This document shows, in pieces, positions 1 to 7,367 of a stretch of DNA of 64,000 bases. Every line of letters begins with the position of its first letter. Position 1 is the first letter of the stretch. The position numbers were made by a program, and so were the translations under genes. This DNA comes from Streptomyces rimosus subsp. rimosus (GTDB lineage: Bacteria; Actinomycetota; Actinomycetes; Streptomycetales; Streptomycetaceae), in contig NZ_JOCQ01000034.1 in NCBI RefSeq assembly GCF_000720725.1, forward strand, positions 1-64,000, read 5' to 3'. The notes below the pieces were generated by a model. The model was not told the DNA's origin. It did no database searches and saw only the letters and a program-made list of their open reading frames with translations.

Positions 1-589
1 GGGTGAGGGTGGGAGTTGCGGGACCCGGCACTACGGGTGCGAGAGGCGCGGGTGCGACGGGCGCGGCTGCTGGTGGAGCGGGTGCGACGGGCGCGGGTTC
101 CGGGGTTTGGCGTTCCGGGGTTTGGGGTTCCGGGGTTTGGGGTTCCGGGGTTGGTGGTCGCTCGTCCGGTTGGAGTTGCGGGGGTGCGTTGCCGGCGAGG
201 AAGTGGTGCCACCAGGTGTCGTCGCGGGCGGTGCGGGTGAAGTACGTGCGGTAGACCCACTGGGAGCGGCCGCTGCCGACGGTTTCCTGGACGCGGCGCA
301 GGTGGCCGGCTGTGGAGAGGTGGGTGAGGGCCGAGCGTACGGCTTGCTGGCCGTAGCGGGGCTGGGCGGCGGCGAGGGTTTTCACGTCCATGGCGGCGCC
401 GTCGGGGAGCCGGTCGATGAAGCCGGCGAGGTACGCCTCGCGTTCCGGGAGGTGGGAGAAGTGCCCTGGGCGGCGGCGATTCTGGTCCGGCGCGGAGCGT
501 TTGCCGTAGCCGGGGGCCGCGCGGCGAGGAGGGCGGGGGTGGGAGTCGGTGGGCGCGCAAGGCGCCGTAGTAAGTTGGGCGTCAGCCAT
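1..589 (-). CDS. Winged-helix DNA-binding protein, N-terminal part (runs off window)
   Basis: An open minus-strand frame starts at the ATG at 589-587 (MADAQLTTAP...), preceded by AAGGAC about 7 nt upstream, and has no stop before the window edge. Residues about 60-110 read as a small winged helix (DVKTLAAAQPRYGQQAVRS, then LTHLSTAGHLRRV and a wing ending QWVYRTYF), the fold seen in MarR-like and other helix-turn-helix proteins. After the motif DDTWWHHFLAGN the chain becomes Pro-rich with tandem TPEPQ units, caused by a 15-bp DNA repeat near 105-155. Probably a transcriptional regulator; its target and C-terminal domain are not visible. Confidence 0.7.
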   Translation of the reverse strand, partial: MADAQLTTAPCAPTDSHPRPPRRAAPGYGKRSAPDQNRRRPGHFSHLPEREAYLAGFIDRLPDGAAMDVKTLAAAQPRYGQQAVRSALTHLSTAGHLRRVQETVGSGRSQWVYRTYFTRTARDDTWWHHFLAGNAPPQLQPDERPPTPEPQTPEPQTPERQTPEPAPVAPAPPAAAPVAPAPLAPVVPGPATPTLT

Positions 590-922
590 TGAGATCGTCC
601 TTGTTCCGATCTTGGAGGTTAGGCCCCGGTTTGGTGTTGGCGCACCTGCCGGGGTCGTTTGTTGTGCGTGTGCTACTTGCTGCGGCGAACGCTAGAGGTT
701 GGCGACGGTCGGTTGCAAGCCGGTCGCGGAAAGTCATGTGCGCTGGTACGCGCGAGGGTTGGGAGGGTGGGTGGGTTGTGCCAACCCACCCGTTCCTTGG
801 ATAAGGGGCTCGGCGTTCGCCGCCCGACGCCCGGAGCTCAAGCCCCGGAGGGAAAAGGGCTGGCAGGCCGCACAGGCATGTACGGGTAGGCCGAGTCGGG
901 AGGCCCGGACTCGCCAGGCGGC
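590..922. other. Intergenic region with one strong hairpin
   Basis: No convincing gene. It holds the promoter side of the minus-strand winged-helix gene and, at 769-791, a perfect 10-bp stem (GGGTGGGTTG / CAACCCACCC, 3-nt loop). I looked here for the small DUF397 gene that often accompanies Scr1-type regulators and did not find one. Confidence 0.5.
769..791 (-). terminator. Hairpin downstream of the XRE regulator
   Basis: Perfect 10-bp inverted repeat with a 3-nt loop, 130 nt past the stop of the XRE gene. No T-tract follows, so it would be an actinobacterial-type hairpin terminator; the role is inferred from position only. Confidence 0.4.
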
Positions 923-1738
923 CTACAGCTCCTCCATCACCCTGCGGATGAACTCGTCACTGTCCTCCATCCCCAGCGCCTGCATGCGGATCGTGCCGAA
1001 GGCCCTGCACTGGCGACTCACGTCACCCGAATCGGATTGCAGTGTGCTGACTCCCTGGCCAGGCAGGTATGCGTACGTCTCGTGTTCTTCGGTCTCGACA
1101 AGGATGATCGGACCGGCCAACGCCACGTAGGGGGCGCGGTCAGCCGGCAGCACCTGCACGCAGACATTGCGCATCCGCTGCACCTCCAGCAGTCGCCCCA
1201 GTTGACGCCGCATCACGTCGGCGCCACCCACCATCGTGCGCAACGCAGCTTCGTAGACGATGAAGTTGAACGCCGTGTCGGACTTGCCGTCCAACAGAGC
1301 CTGCCGCCGGAGACGCTTGGTGATGCGCTCTTCCACTGTCTCGTCGTCCAGCGGCGGAAGGCCGCGGTTCATCAGCTCGTGCACATACTCCTCGGTTTGC
1401 AGCAAGCCCGGCATGTAGAGGGTTTCGTACCAGTACAGCCCGATTGCAGTTTCTTCGAGTTCCATGAACTCACCGATGGGCCGTACGGACTTCTCGGGCT
1501 TCAGGTATTGGTCCGCCGCCTCCAACATGCCGTGCGCGCGACACACCTGATCAGCGATGCGGAGCATCCGCAGCGTCGGCCTCCGACGCCCCTGCTCCAT
1601 GGACTTGACGTACTCCGCGTCGTAGTCCGATTCCTTCGCGATTTCCTCGCGGGAGATACCCGCGTACATGCGCCACAGCTTGAGTTGGTCGCCACAGTAG
1701 CGCCACGTCATAGGCAGTTGGGTTGGTTCTTTCGGCAC
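923..1738 (-). CDS. XRE-family regulator with DUF5753 (Scr1-type)
   Basis: 271 aa. Residues about 13-66 are an XRE helix-turn-helix (QLKLWRMYAGISREEIAK, then YVKSMEQGRRRP), and residues 75-265 match the DUF5753 effector domain (GLYWYETLYMPGLLQTEEY, VQVLPADRAPYVALAGP). This is the standard two-domain Scr1-family layout, normally a DNA-binding regulator of development or antibiotic production that works with an adjacent DUF397 protein and an ATPase. Here the ATPase gene diverges 59 bp away, but no DUF397 gene is seen. The WhiJ-like systems of Streptomyces are the closest known context. The N-terminus MPKEPTQLP is taken from the first ATG; GTG alternatives are not favoured. Confidence 0.85.
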   Translation of the reverse strand: MPKEPTQLPMTWRYCGDQLKLWRMYAGISREEIAKESDYDAEYVKSMEQGRRRPTLRMLRIADQVCRAHGMLEAADQYLKPEKSVRPIGEFMELEETAIGLYWYETLYMPGLLQTEEYVHELMNRGLPPLDDETVEERITKRLRRQALLDGKSDTAFNFIVYEAALRTMVGGADVMRRQLGRLLEVQRMRNVCVQVLPADRAPYVALAGPIILVETEEHETYAYLPGQGVSTLQSDSGDVSRQCRAFGTIRMQALGMEDSDEFIRRVMEEL

Positions 1739-1797
1739 CGGCCCCCCATTTCACTGGCACGACCGGTACACCCTGACGCGTACCCTCGTCGCGGCTG

Positions 1798-2289
1798 ATG
1801 ACCGTACGCTCGCGCCGACATGCTCGGATTGTGAACGACGGAAATTCCCCCCTTACGAACGAATGGTGGCTGCCGCTCCGCCCTCGGAGCGCGCGGCGGG
1901 CCCGTGCGTACCTGCGCGTCCTGGCGGACGTGTGGCGGTTGCAGGACGAGGTGACGGAGACGGCCGTGCTGATTCTCAGTGAGCTGACGGCCAACGCCTG
2001 TGTGCACGCGCGGGTTCCGCGTGGGCGGTATGTGCGGACGCGGTGCCTGCTGTTCGCGGGGCGGCTGCGAATCGAGGTGGCCGACGCGAACGACTCGATG
2101 CCCGAGCCCCGGGTGGCGGGGCCCGACGACGAGGGCGGGCGCGGGCTGGCGCTGGTCGCGGCGCTGGCGGACGACTGGGGTACGTACCCGCGCCCGTACG
2201 GGATCGGGAAGGTCGTGTGGTTCGAGTTGAAGGTGGCGTCCAGCCACCCCAGCACCGAGGCGCCTTTTCTTGAACGATCGGTCACGTAA
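1798..2289 (+). CDS. GHKL ATP-binding protein (anti-sigma/RsbW-like)
   Basis: 163 aa with the HATPase_c_2 fold: the N box is ILSELTANACVHARV (about residues 58-72), the G1 box is VADANDS and the G2 box is GGRGLALVAALADDWG. Such single-domain kinases phosphorylate anti-sigma antagonists or partner Scr1-type regulators; the divergent DUF5753 gene supports the second reading. The C-terminal coding end overlaps the operator-like site of the next gene. No sigma or STAS gene is adjacent. Confidence 0.85.
   Translation: MTVRSRRHARIVNDGNSPLTNEWWLPLRPRSARRARAYLRVLADVWRLQDEVTETAVLILSELTANACVHARVPRGRYVRTRCLLFAGRLRIEVADANDSMPEPRVAGPDDEGGRGLALVAALADDWGTYPRPYGIGKVVWFELKVASSHPSTEAPFLERSVT
2271..2284. promoter_or_regulatory. 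Putative TetR operator 1
   Basis: TGAACGATCGGTCA is a near-perfect inverted repeat (TGA-n-CGATCG-n-TCA). It lies 22 nt before the TetR start codon, inside the 3' end of the ATPase gene. A 12/14 match recurs at 2940-2953 before the MFS gene. Confidence 0.55.
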
Positions 2290-2305
2290 CCCGTAGGGTG
2301 CTCGC

Positions 2306-2884
2306 ATGGGCAGAACCAAGGAGTTCGACCCGGGCGCGACACTTCAGGCTGCCCTGGAGCTGTTCTGGCGCAAGGGGTACGAAGCCACGTCGATGCAGGA
2401 CCTGGTCGATCACCTCGGCATCAACCGGGGCAGCATCTACGCGACGTACGGCAGCAAGCACGAGCTGTACCTGCGCGCGCTCGACCGGTACTGCGAGAAC
2501 GAAGGGACGGCGGCGCTGGAGTGGCTGAACCGGCCGGGGCCGGCGCTGCCCGCCGTACGGGAGTTCCTGCGCGCGTTCGCCGACGAAGCACTGGCGGACG
2601 CGGACCGCAAGGGCTGCCTGGTCACGAACACCGCCGTGGAGCTGCTGCCGGAGGACGAGAAGGCACAGCGGCGGGTCGAGACGGCCTTTCACGAGGTGGA
2701 GTCGGCGATCACGGGTGCCCTGATCAGGGCGAAGGCACAGGGGGAGCTGACGGAAGGGGCGGACGTACGCGCGCAGGCCCGGTTCCTGGTCACCTTCATC
2801 CAGGGGCTGCGCGTCATCGGCAAGACGGGTGATGAGCGGCGGATCAATGACGCCGTGGAGCAGGCGATGACGATCCTGCGCTGA
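2306..2884 (+). CDS. TetR/AcrR-family repressor
   Basis: 192 aa. Residues 1-50 are a TetR helix-turn-helix (ALELFWRKGYEATSMQDLV, then GINRGSIYATYGSKHELY). The remainder is an all-helical ligand domain with the C-terminal pattern FLVTFIQGLRVIGKTG seen in AcuR/YezE-like members. A terminator and an MFS gene follow, and both genes carry the same operator-like palindrome, so it probably represses itself and the exporter. The effector is unknown. Confidence 0.85.
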   Translation: MGRTKEFDPGATLQAALELFWRKGYEATSMQDLVDHLGINRGSIYATYGSKHELYLRALDRYCENEGTAALEWLNRPGPALPAVREFLRAFADEALADADRKGCLVTNTAVELLPEDEKAQRRVETAFHEVESAITGALIRAKAQGELTEGADVRAQARFLVTFIQGLRVIGKTGDERRINDAVEQAMTILR

Positions 2885-2902
2885 CCCCTGCACGCCTTCC
2901 CT

Positions 2903-2927
2903 CCCCCGCTACGGCGGGGGTTTCTTT
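2903..2927 (+). terminator. Intrinsic terminator after tetR-like gene
   Basis: Perfect 7-bp stem CCCCCGC / GCGGGGG with TACG loop, followed by TTTCTTT. It separates the regulator transcript from the MFS gene, implying that the exporter has its own promoter. Confidence 0.8.
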
Positions 2928-2939
2928 CGGGTAATTACT

Positions 2940-2953
2940 GGAACGATCGGTTA
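2940..2953. promoter_or_regulatory. Putative TetR operator 2
   Basis: GGAACGATCGGTTA matches operator 1 at 12 of 14 positions and lies 16 nt before the MFS start codon, where bound repressor would block the promoter. Confidence 0.55.
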
Positions 2954-2969
2954 GGAAAAGAGGGGGATC

Positions 2970-4199
2970 ATGCGCGTACCACGCGCCGTGTACGTCCTGG
3001 CCCTGGGCATCTTCGCCATGGTGACCAGCGAATTCGCCGTCGCCGGGCTGATGCCGCAGATGGCGGACGGGCTGGGTGCCACCGTGCCGGAGATCGGCTA
3101 CCTGATCACGGCCTTCGCGGTGGCCATGGCCGTCGGCGGGCCGTTCCTGACGGTCGGCGTGCTGCGGCTGCAGCAGAAGCGGGCGCTGGGAGTGCTGTTC
3201 GGGGTGTTCCTGGCCGGGAACGTGCTGGCGGCCGTCGCGCCGGATTACTGGACGATGGTGGTCGCGCGCGTCGTCACCGGGGTCGCCTCGCAGGCCTTCT
3301 TCGGCGTGGCGCTCTCCGTATGCGCCCAGCTGACGCGGCCGGAAGCGCGCGGCCGGGCGGTCGCGGTGGCCATGAACGGGCTGATGCTCGGCACGCTGCT
3401 CGGCCTGCCGCTGTCCACGCTGATCGGTGAACACCTGGGCTGGCGGGCCGCGTTCTGGGCCGTGGCCGTCCTGACGGTGGGCGCGGCGGTGTGCACGGCC
3501 GTCGGCGTACCGCGGCTGGAGCAGGCGGACGCGGGCGGCGGCATACGGGAGGAGCTGGGCGCGTTCCGCAATCCGCGGCTGTGGCTGGCGCTGGCCACCA
3601 GCACGCTGATCATCGGAGCGACCTTCGCCGTCTTCAGCTACTTCAACCCGATCCTGACCGAGGTCACCGGGTTCGGTACCGGGACCGTACCCCTGCTGCT
3701 CGTGGCGTACGGGGCCGCGACCGTCGTCGGGAACACCGTGGTCGGCCGCCTCGCCGACCGGCACACGGTCGCTGTTCTGTTCTGCGGGCTGGCGCTGAAC
3801 CTGGGGTTTCTGGTCGGGTTCGCGCTGTTCGCGCAGCTGCCCGTGCCCGCTGTGGTGTTCATGATGGGGATCGGGCTGGTCGGGGTGACGATGAACCCGG
3901 CGATGGTGACCCGCGTCCAGCGGGCCGGGAACGCGCGGGCGCTGGTGAACACCGTGCACTCGTCGTTCATCACGCTCGGCGTGATCGTGGGGTCGCTGGT
4001 CGGCGGCATGGCCATCAGCGCGTACGGGCTGCGGGCGACGATCTGGCTGGGGGCCGGGCTGGCGGCGCTGGGGATCGTGTCGCTGGTGCCGGAGCTCGGG
4101 GGGCGGGAGGGGCGTCGCCGTACGAGTCGGATCGTCGCGAGCGGGCCTGTGGAACCCGCCCCCGCCACCCCCTGCGTCACACCAACCGCCGAGCCGTAG
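2970..4199 (+). CDS. MFS efflux transporter (DHA1/AraJ-Cmx type)
   Basis: 409 aa, twelve predicted membrane segments. The first begins YVLALGIFAMVTSEFAVAG and the fourth contains RVVTGVASQAFFGVALS; the loop motif RPEARGRAVAVAMNG lies in the first half. These are features of the DHA1 sugar/drug efflux branch that includes AraJ and the chloramphenicol exporters. GAGGGGG sits 4 nt before the ATG. The paired TetR gene and shared operator suggest a ligand-induced exporter. The last 23 nt overlap the 3' end of the convergent response regulator gene. Substrate cannot be told from sequence. Confidence 0.85.
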   Translation: MRVPRAVYVLALGIFAMVTSEFAVAGLMPQMADGLGATVPEIGYLITAFAVAMAVGGPFLTVGVLRLQQKRALGVLFGVFLAGNVLAAVAPDYWTMVVARVVTGVASQAFFGVALSVCAQLTRPEARGRAVAVAMNGLMLGTLLGLPLSTLIGEHLGWRAAFWAVAVLTVGAAVCTAVGVPRLEQADAGGGIREELGAFRNPRLWLALATSTLIIGATFAVFSYFNPILTEVTGFGTGTVPLLLVAYGAATVVGNTVVGRLADRHTVAVLFCGLALNLGFLVGFALFAQLPVPAVVFMMGIGLVGVTMNPAMVTRVQRAGNARALVNTVHSSFITLGVIVGSLVGGMAISAYGLRATIWLGAGLAALGIVSLVPELGGREGRRRTSRIVASGPVEPAPATPCVTPTAEP

Positions 4200-4881
4200 C
4201 CCAGCGCGTCAGCTCGTGCCGGTTGGAGAGCTGGAGCTTGCGCAGCACCGCCGAGACGTGGGACTCGACCGTCTTGACCGAGATGAAGAGCTGCTTGGCG
4301 ATCTCCTTGTAGGCGTAGCCGCGGGCGATCAGGCGCAGTACCTCGCGCTCGCGCTGGGTGAGGCGGTCCAGGTCCTCGTCGACCGGCGGGGCGTCGGTGG
4401 AGGCGAAGGCGTCCAGGACGAAGCCGGCCAGGCGCGGGGAGAAGACCGCGTCGCCCTCGGAGACCCGGAAGATCGCGTCGACCAGGTCCGTACCGGTGAT
4501 CGTCTTGGTGACGTAACCACGGGCGCCGCCGCGGATGACACCGATGACGTCCTCGGCGGCGTCCGACACGGACAGCGCGAGGAAGCGGACCGGGCGTTCG
4601 GGGTCGGCCATCATCGAGGCGGAGCGGCGCAGCACCTCGACCCCGCCGCCGCCCGGGAGGTGCACGTCCAGCAGGACCACCTCGGGGCGGGTGGCGGTGA
4701 TGACCGTGACGGCCTGGTCCACGTCGGCGGCCTCGCCGACGACCTCCACGCCCGTCTCGTCGGTGCGGCCGATCTCGGCCTGGACGCCCGTACGGAACAT
4801 GCGGTGGTCGTCGACGAGGACGACCCGTACCGTGCGGGCGGGGCCGCCGGCCTGGGCGTCCTGTGCGGCGTCACTGTTCAT
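4177..4881 (-). CDS. NarL/FixJ-type response regulator
   Basis: 234 aa. Receiver domain at residues 18-145 with the acidic pair in VVLVDDHRMF, the phospho-acceptor Asp in VVLLDVHLPGGGG and the conserved Lys in GYVTKTI. LuxR-type helix-turn-helix at about 165-230 (LTQREREVLRLIARGYAYKEIAKQL is read in two pieces, ending VKTVESHVSAVLRKL). It lies 70 nt downstream of the PspC-domain kinase gene in the same direction, forming a two-component pair. Confidence 0.9.
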   Translation of the reverse strand: MNSDAAQDAQAGGPARTVRVVLVDDHRMFRTGVQAEIGRTDETGVEVVGEAADVDQAVTVITATRPEVVLLDVHLPGGGGVEVLRRSASMMADPERPVRFLALSVSDAAEDVIGVIRGGARGYVTKTITGTDLVDAIFRVSEGDAVFSPRLAGFVLDAFASTDAPPVDEDLDRLTQREREVLRLIARGYAYKEIAKQLFISVKTVESHVSAVLRKLQLSNRHELTRWATARRLV

Positions 4882-4951
4882 CTCGTCCGTCCGTCCCTCG
4901 TTGACGTTGCCAGTTGCCTCTGGCGTGGTTCCCCATCATCCGGCATCCGGC

Positions 4952-6283
4952 TCATCCGCCGTCATCCGGCAGGCGCTCCGCCTCCAGCTCGACCACGGTG
5001 CCGCCGTCCGGCGCGGAGCGCAGCCGGGCCGTGCCGCCGTTGCGCTGCATGCGTCCGATGATGGACTCGCGTACGCCCATCCGGTCGCCGGGGACCGCGT
5101 CCAGGTCGAAGCCGGGACCCCGGTCGCGTACGGAGACGAAGACCGTACGGCCCTCGACCTCGGCGTACACCTGCACGGCACCGCCCTCGCCACCGTACTT
5201 GGCGGCGTTGACCATCGCCTCGCGCGCGGCCTGCATCTGCGCGCCCAGCCGTTCGTCCAGCGGGCAGTCGCCGACGACCACGACCTCGATGGGTACGCCG
5301 TGGTGGTCCTCGACCTCGGCGGCGGCCTTGCGTACCGCCTCGGCGAGGGTGTCCGGCTCCTGCTCCTCGTCCTTGCCGCGCCCCTCCGGCTTGTAGAGCC
5401 AGGCGCGCAGTTCGCGCTCCTGGGCGCGGGCGAGGCGGGCCACCTCGCGCGGGTCCTCGGCGTTGCGCTGGATCAGGGTGAGGGTGTGCAGGACGGAGTC
5501 GTGGACGTGCGCGGCGACTTCGGCGCGTTCCTGCGCGCGGATGCGCATCAGGCGCTCCTCGGACAGGTCCTGCGTCAGGCGGACGAGGTAGGGGCCCGCG
5601 AGCAGCGCGATGCCGACCAGGACGGCGAGGGCAGCCTGGAGCACCGAGCCGAGGTGCCGGACGGAGCTTTGCAGTACGACGATGCCGGTGACGCCGACGC
5701 CGACCAGCACCACCCCGGCCGCGCCGCGCAGGACCGGCAGCAGGCCCTTGCGGCGGCCCATCTCCCGCCACTGCGCGCGGCGCGCGTTGTCCGCCTGGCG
5801 CCAGACCAGCGCGACGCCCGCGCCGATCAGCAGGACCGGCCAGACGTACGCGTTGGCGCGGCCCAGCTGGAACTTCGAGGCGACGACGGCCGCGCCGGCG
5901 AGCAGCGTGAGCAGGGCGAGTATCTGGCCCTTGTCGGCCTTGCGGCCCGTACGGCCGCGGGCCTTGCCGAGGAGGCCGGGGGCGGGGGCGGAGGCGTTCG
6001 CGCGCGCCGCGTCCACGCCGCCGACGCCCAGCGGGACGATGAACCAGAACGCCGCGTACAGCAGCGCGCCCATGCCCTCGGCCATGAACAGCGCGACGAA
6101 CACCACCCGTACCCAGGAGACCGGCAGGCCGAGATGCCCGGCGAGCCCGCGTGCGACGCCTCCGAGCATCCGGCCGTCGGCACTGCGGTAGAGCTTGCGC
6201 AGGGGCGGATCATCGGGGTCGGGCGCCGGGGCGTAGCTCGCCTCGGGCCGGGGCGGTGCGGTGGTCATGGCACCGATCGTCAC
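4952..6283 (-). CDS. Sensor histidine kinase with N-terminal PspC domain
   Basis: 443 aa. Residues about 28-90 are a PspC domain (DGRMLGGVARGLAGHLGL, then a membrane segment ending FWFIVPLGVG). Several further membrane helices follow, then an H box of the HisKA_3 class (AAHVHDSVLHTLTLIQ), an N box (REAMVNAAKYGG), and G boxes DRGPGFD and GVRESIIGRM. PspC domains are linked to membrane-stress sensing, so the kinase probably monitors the envelope and signals to the adjacent NarL-type regulator. The listed start is GTG; the ATG five codons in (6268) is equally possible and neither has a good ribosome site. Confidence 0.88.
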   Translation of the reverse strand: MTIGAMTTAPPRPEASYAPAPDPDDPPLRKLYRSADGRMLGGVARGLAGHLGLPVSWVRVVFVALFMAEGMGALLYAAFWFIVPLGVGGVDAARANASAPAPGLLGKARGRTGRKADKGQILALLTLLAGAAVVASKFQLGRANAYVWPVLLIGAGVALVWRQADNARRAQWREMGRRKGLLPVLRGAAGVVLVGVGVTGIVVLQSSVRHLGSVLQAALAVLVGIALLAGPYLVRLTQDLSEERLMRIRAQERAEVAAHVHDSVLHTLTLIQRNAEDPREVARLARAQERELRAWLYKPEGRGKDEEQEPDTLAEAVRKAAAEVEDHHGVPIEVVVVGDCPLDERLGAQMQAAREAMVNAAKYGGEGGAVQVYAEVEGRTVFVSVRDRGPGFDLDAVPGDRMGVRESIIGRMQRNGGTARLRSAPDGGTVVELEAERLPDDGG

Positions 6284-6330
6284 ACGGGAGGTGGGGTCGG
6301 GGCATCAGGGTGGACCCTTAGGGCGGCCCT

Positions 6331-6452
6331 GAAGTGCGTCTCTGGGGGCGGTCCTGGGGTGCGTCTCCGGGGTGGCCCTGCGATGCGTCTCTGGGGCGGT
6401 CCTGGGGTGCGGTTTCTGGGGCAGCCCTGCGGTACGTCTTTGAGGCGGCCCT
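6331..6452. repeat. Five imperfect 24-25 bp tandem units
   Basis: Units of the form GGTGCGTCTCTGGGGCGGTC plus CCT repeat five times between the kinase start and the DUF4232 gene. No frame through them looks coding. Function unknown. Confidence 0.75.
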
Positions 6453-6577
6453 GGGGTGTGCCTCGTACCCGCGTTAGCCGGGTGTTAGCGGAGCGGCAGC
6501 CGGGCGCTAAGACCCTCGGACAGATTGGGTGACGTACCGAGCAGACAACGACACCAACTGTCCCGGGGGGACCGGAA

Positions 6578-7354
6578 ATGAACTCCAGCACCGTCGTGCG
6601 CACCGCTCGCCGCCGCACTCTCCGTATCGCCGCCGCGGCCCTGACCGCCGCCGCCGGTCTGACCCTGACCGCCTGCTCAGGTTCGGACGCGGGCGGCAGC
6701 AAGGCCGCGGCCCACCTGGACACGGAGGCGGCTGCCGCGGACACGTCCAGCGGTGCGGGGTCCTCCGGGGACGGACAGGGCTCCGACGCGAAGGCCGGGT
6801 CCGACGGCAAGACCGGGTCCGACGGCAAGGCCGGGGGCGCGGCGGGAACCGAGGGCAAGGCGGGCGCCACGGGTCAGAAGTCGTCCCGCTCGCACTCCGG
6901 GGGCGGCGGCAAGGCTAGCGGCTCCGGCAGTCAGCGCTGCCACACCTCCGACCTCAAGGCAGCCTTCGCCACCGGCGAGGACGCGACCCCCGACCCCAAC
7001 GCCGGCGGCGGGACGACCACCAGCATCGTGCTCACGAACAAGAGCAGCCGCACCTGCAAGATCGGCGGCTTTGCGGGCGTGGACCTCAAGCCGGATGCCG
7101 GCGGCCCCGGCTGGTCGCTGGCCCGCTCCTCCGCCAAGCACGGCTCGATCACTCTCGGCCCCGGGGACAGCACCGACTTCACCATCAACCTGGGCATGGC
7201 CAAGGAGAACGAGGAAGGCTCCTGGAAGCCCGCCACCGTGGCCGTCACCCCGCCCAACGAGACCACCTCGCTGACGCTGAAGTGGCCTTGGGGTCCGCTC
7301 GTCCACCAGGACGGCGCCACCCACCCCGCCACCTTCGTCAACCCCATCGGCTGA
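6578..7354 (+). CDS. Secreted lipoprotein, DUF4232 domain
   Basis: 258 aa. Positively charged N-terminus, hydrophobic run, then the lipobox LTAC (Cys about residue 33), so it is predicted to be lipid-anchored outside the membrane. Residues 40-118 are a Gly/Ser/Ala/Lys-rich linker with short repeats (GSDGKT, GSDGKA). The C-terminal 130 residues match DUF4232, which starts with a conserved Cys pair (RCHTSDLKA ... RTCKIGGFAGVDL). The ATG follows GGGGGGACCGGAA. Such proteins are abundant in Streptomyces; function is not established. Confidence 0.85.
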   Translation: MNSSTVVRTARRRTLRIAAAALTAAAGLTLTACSGSDAGGSKAAAHLDTEAAAADTSSGAGSSGDGQGSDAKAGSDGKTGSDGKAGGAAGTEGKAGATGQKSSRSHSGGGGKASGSGSQRCHTSDLKAAFATGEDATPDPNAGGGTTTSIVLTNKSSRTCKIGGFAGVDLKPDAGGPGWSLARSSAKHGSITLGPGDSTDFTINLGMAKENEEGSWKPATVAVTPPNETTSLTLKWPWGPLVHQDGATHPATFVNPIG

Positions 7355-7367
7355 CGTTCCGCGACGG

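Noticed and set aside
6280..6870. Minus-strand frame opposite the DUF4232 lipoprotein
   Set aside because: The plus-strand product has a lipobox and domain match; the antisense product is Pro/Ala/Arg low complexity.
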